Of a stretch of 64,000 nt of DNA, positions 63,801 through 64,000 are shown piece by piece (position 1 is the stretch's first letter; each line of letters opens with the position of its first letter). The notes below the pieces were generated by a model that saw only the letters and a list, made by a program, of their open reading frames with translations, had not been told where the DNA came from and did no database searches. The stretch covers positions 4,363,155-4,427,154 of the forward strand of contig OZ014422.1 of the NCBI GenBank assembly GCA_963965975.1, in the 5' to 3' direction. Position numbers and translations under genes: made by a program. The DNA comes from Xestospongia bergquistia (Eukaryota; Porifera; Demospongiae; Haplosclerida; Petrosiidae).

Positions 63801-64000
63801 AGTTTATAATGTAAACAGCTCAGTCTAAAGGACACTATGAAGCTAAATATATAAACTTCTAGTAACAGTTTAGTAAGTTTGTTTGCATTAACTCTCTAAA
63901 GTCTTTAATTTAAAGACTTTAGAATGTTTAGACTATTGAGTTAAGTTTATAAAGTAAACAGCTCAGTCTAAAGGACTCTATGGGACTAAATAAATAAACT
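57765..64000. repeat. Large dispersed duplicate R2
   Basis: This is the partner of 49620-54711 and may continue past the window end. It contains about 1143 bp (8 monomers, roughly 60.24-61.38 kb) that R1 lacks, which explains the jump of the offset from 8147 to 9290. Confidence 0.8.
58022..59165. repeat. Two copies of the 572-bp D-A-B-C unit
   Basis: Exactly 1144 bp, or 8 x 143, with class order D-A-B-C repeated. Equivalent CGTTAG positions at 58201 and 58773 are 572 bp apart. The two copies differ by scattered substitutions, so this order is older than the 2001-bp duplication. Confidence 0.8.

Larger units (their letters stand above)
22276..64000. repeat. 143-bp AT-rich satellite array, right block
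   Basis: This is the same satellite in the same orientation and monomer phase as the left block; only the transposon at 20227-22275 separates them. It continues past the window end. Monomers fall into recurring classes with diagnostic bases. Class A has GACGTTAG and a CTTTTAAC 3' part. Class B has GAAGTTTTTAAAG and AAACCGCTATTAAC followed by TTGATTTG. Class C has AAAGAATTTAG, GAGTACTTAG and AAACTGGTCAG. Class D has GTTTATAATGTAAAC and CTGTTATTAACAGTTTAGCAAG. Apart from higher-order duplications, listed separately, no gene, RNA gene or non-satellite insertion is visible. Confidence 0.98.

Noticed and set aside
1-64000. CRISPR array
   Set aside because: There are no short conserved repeats alternating with unique spacers; the entire 143-bp unit is repeated, and the window is eukaryotic.
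1-64000. Telomeric or rDNA repeat
   Set aside because: The period is 143 bp with no 5-8 bp telomere motif, and no rRNA-like or tRNA-like sequence is seen.

Overview
The window is almost entirely one AT-rich tandem satellite array (about 430 monomers of roughly 143 bp, about 30% GC in the consensus I read). It runs off both ends of the window and is interrupted once, at 20227-22275, by a 2049-bp DNA transposon. The only protein-coding gene is the transposon's transposase, on the minus strand. Its two short GT-AG introns show the host is a eukaryote. Nothing identifies the species. The introns of 51 and 53 bp and the transposase type fit an invertebrate, fungus or protist at least as well as a vertebrate. 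A long satellite array with nucleosome-sized monomers and higher-order repeats suggests centromeric or pericentromeric heterochromatin, but this is inference.

Layout. 1-20226: satellite, with an 8-monomer higher-order repeat at the far left (period 1142 bp) and long units of 30-32 monomers starting at about 10839, 15402 and 19687. 20227-22275: transposon with 19-bp perfect terminal inverted repeats (TACCATGTCCGAGTTGAGA) and a TA target duplication, carrying a three-exon DDE transposase of 454 residues. 22276-64000: satellite again. It first continues the third long unit to about 26163, then becomes a mosaic of tandem and dispersed duplications with offsets of 2998, 2715, 1715, 2712, 2001, 858, 8147 and 9290 bp. 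Nearly all are whole multiples of the monomer. In the right third a 4-monomer (572 bp) order of classes A-B-C-D is clear.

The monomer is unusually rich in dyad symmetry. It has a 29-nt palindrome with a single A/T centre, a nested imperfect hairpin of 46 nt, and a 19-nt hairpin, together covering about two thirds of the unit. The transposon lies in only one of the long units. The corresponding empty site is still present near 11371, so the insertion is younger than the duplication that made these units. The transposase has catalytic residues D186, D282 and E364 with 81 residues between the last two. That matches the DD82E ('Sailor') group of the IS630-Tc1-mariner transposons rather than classical Tc1 or mariner. 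Both the reading frame and the ends look intact, so it may be autonomous.
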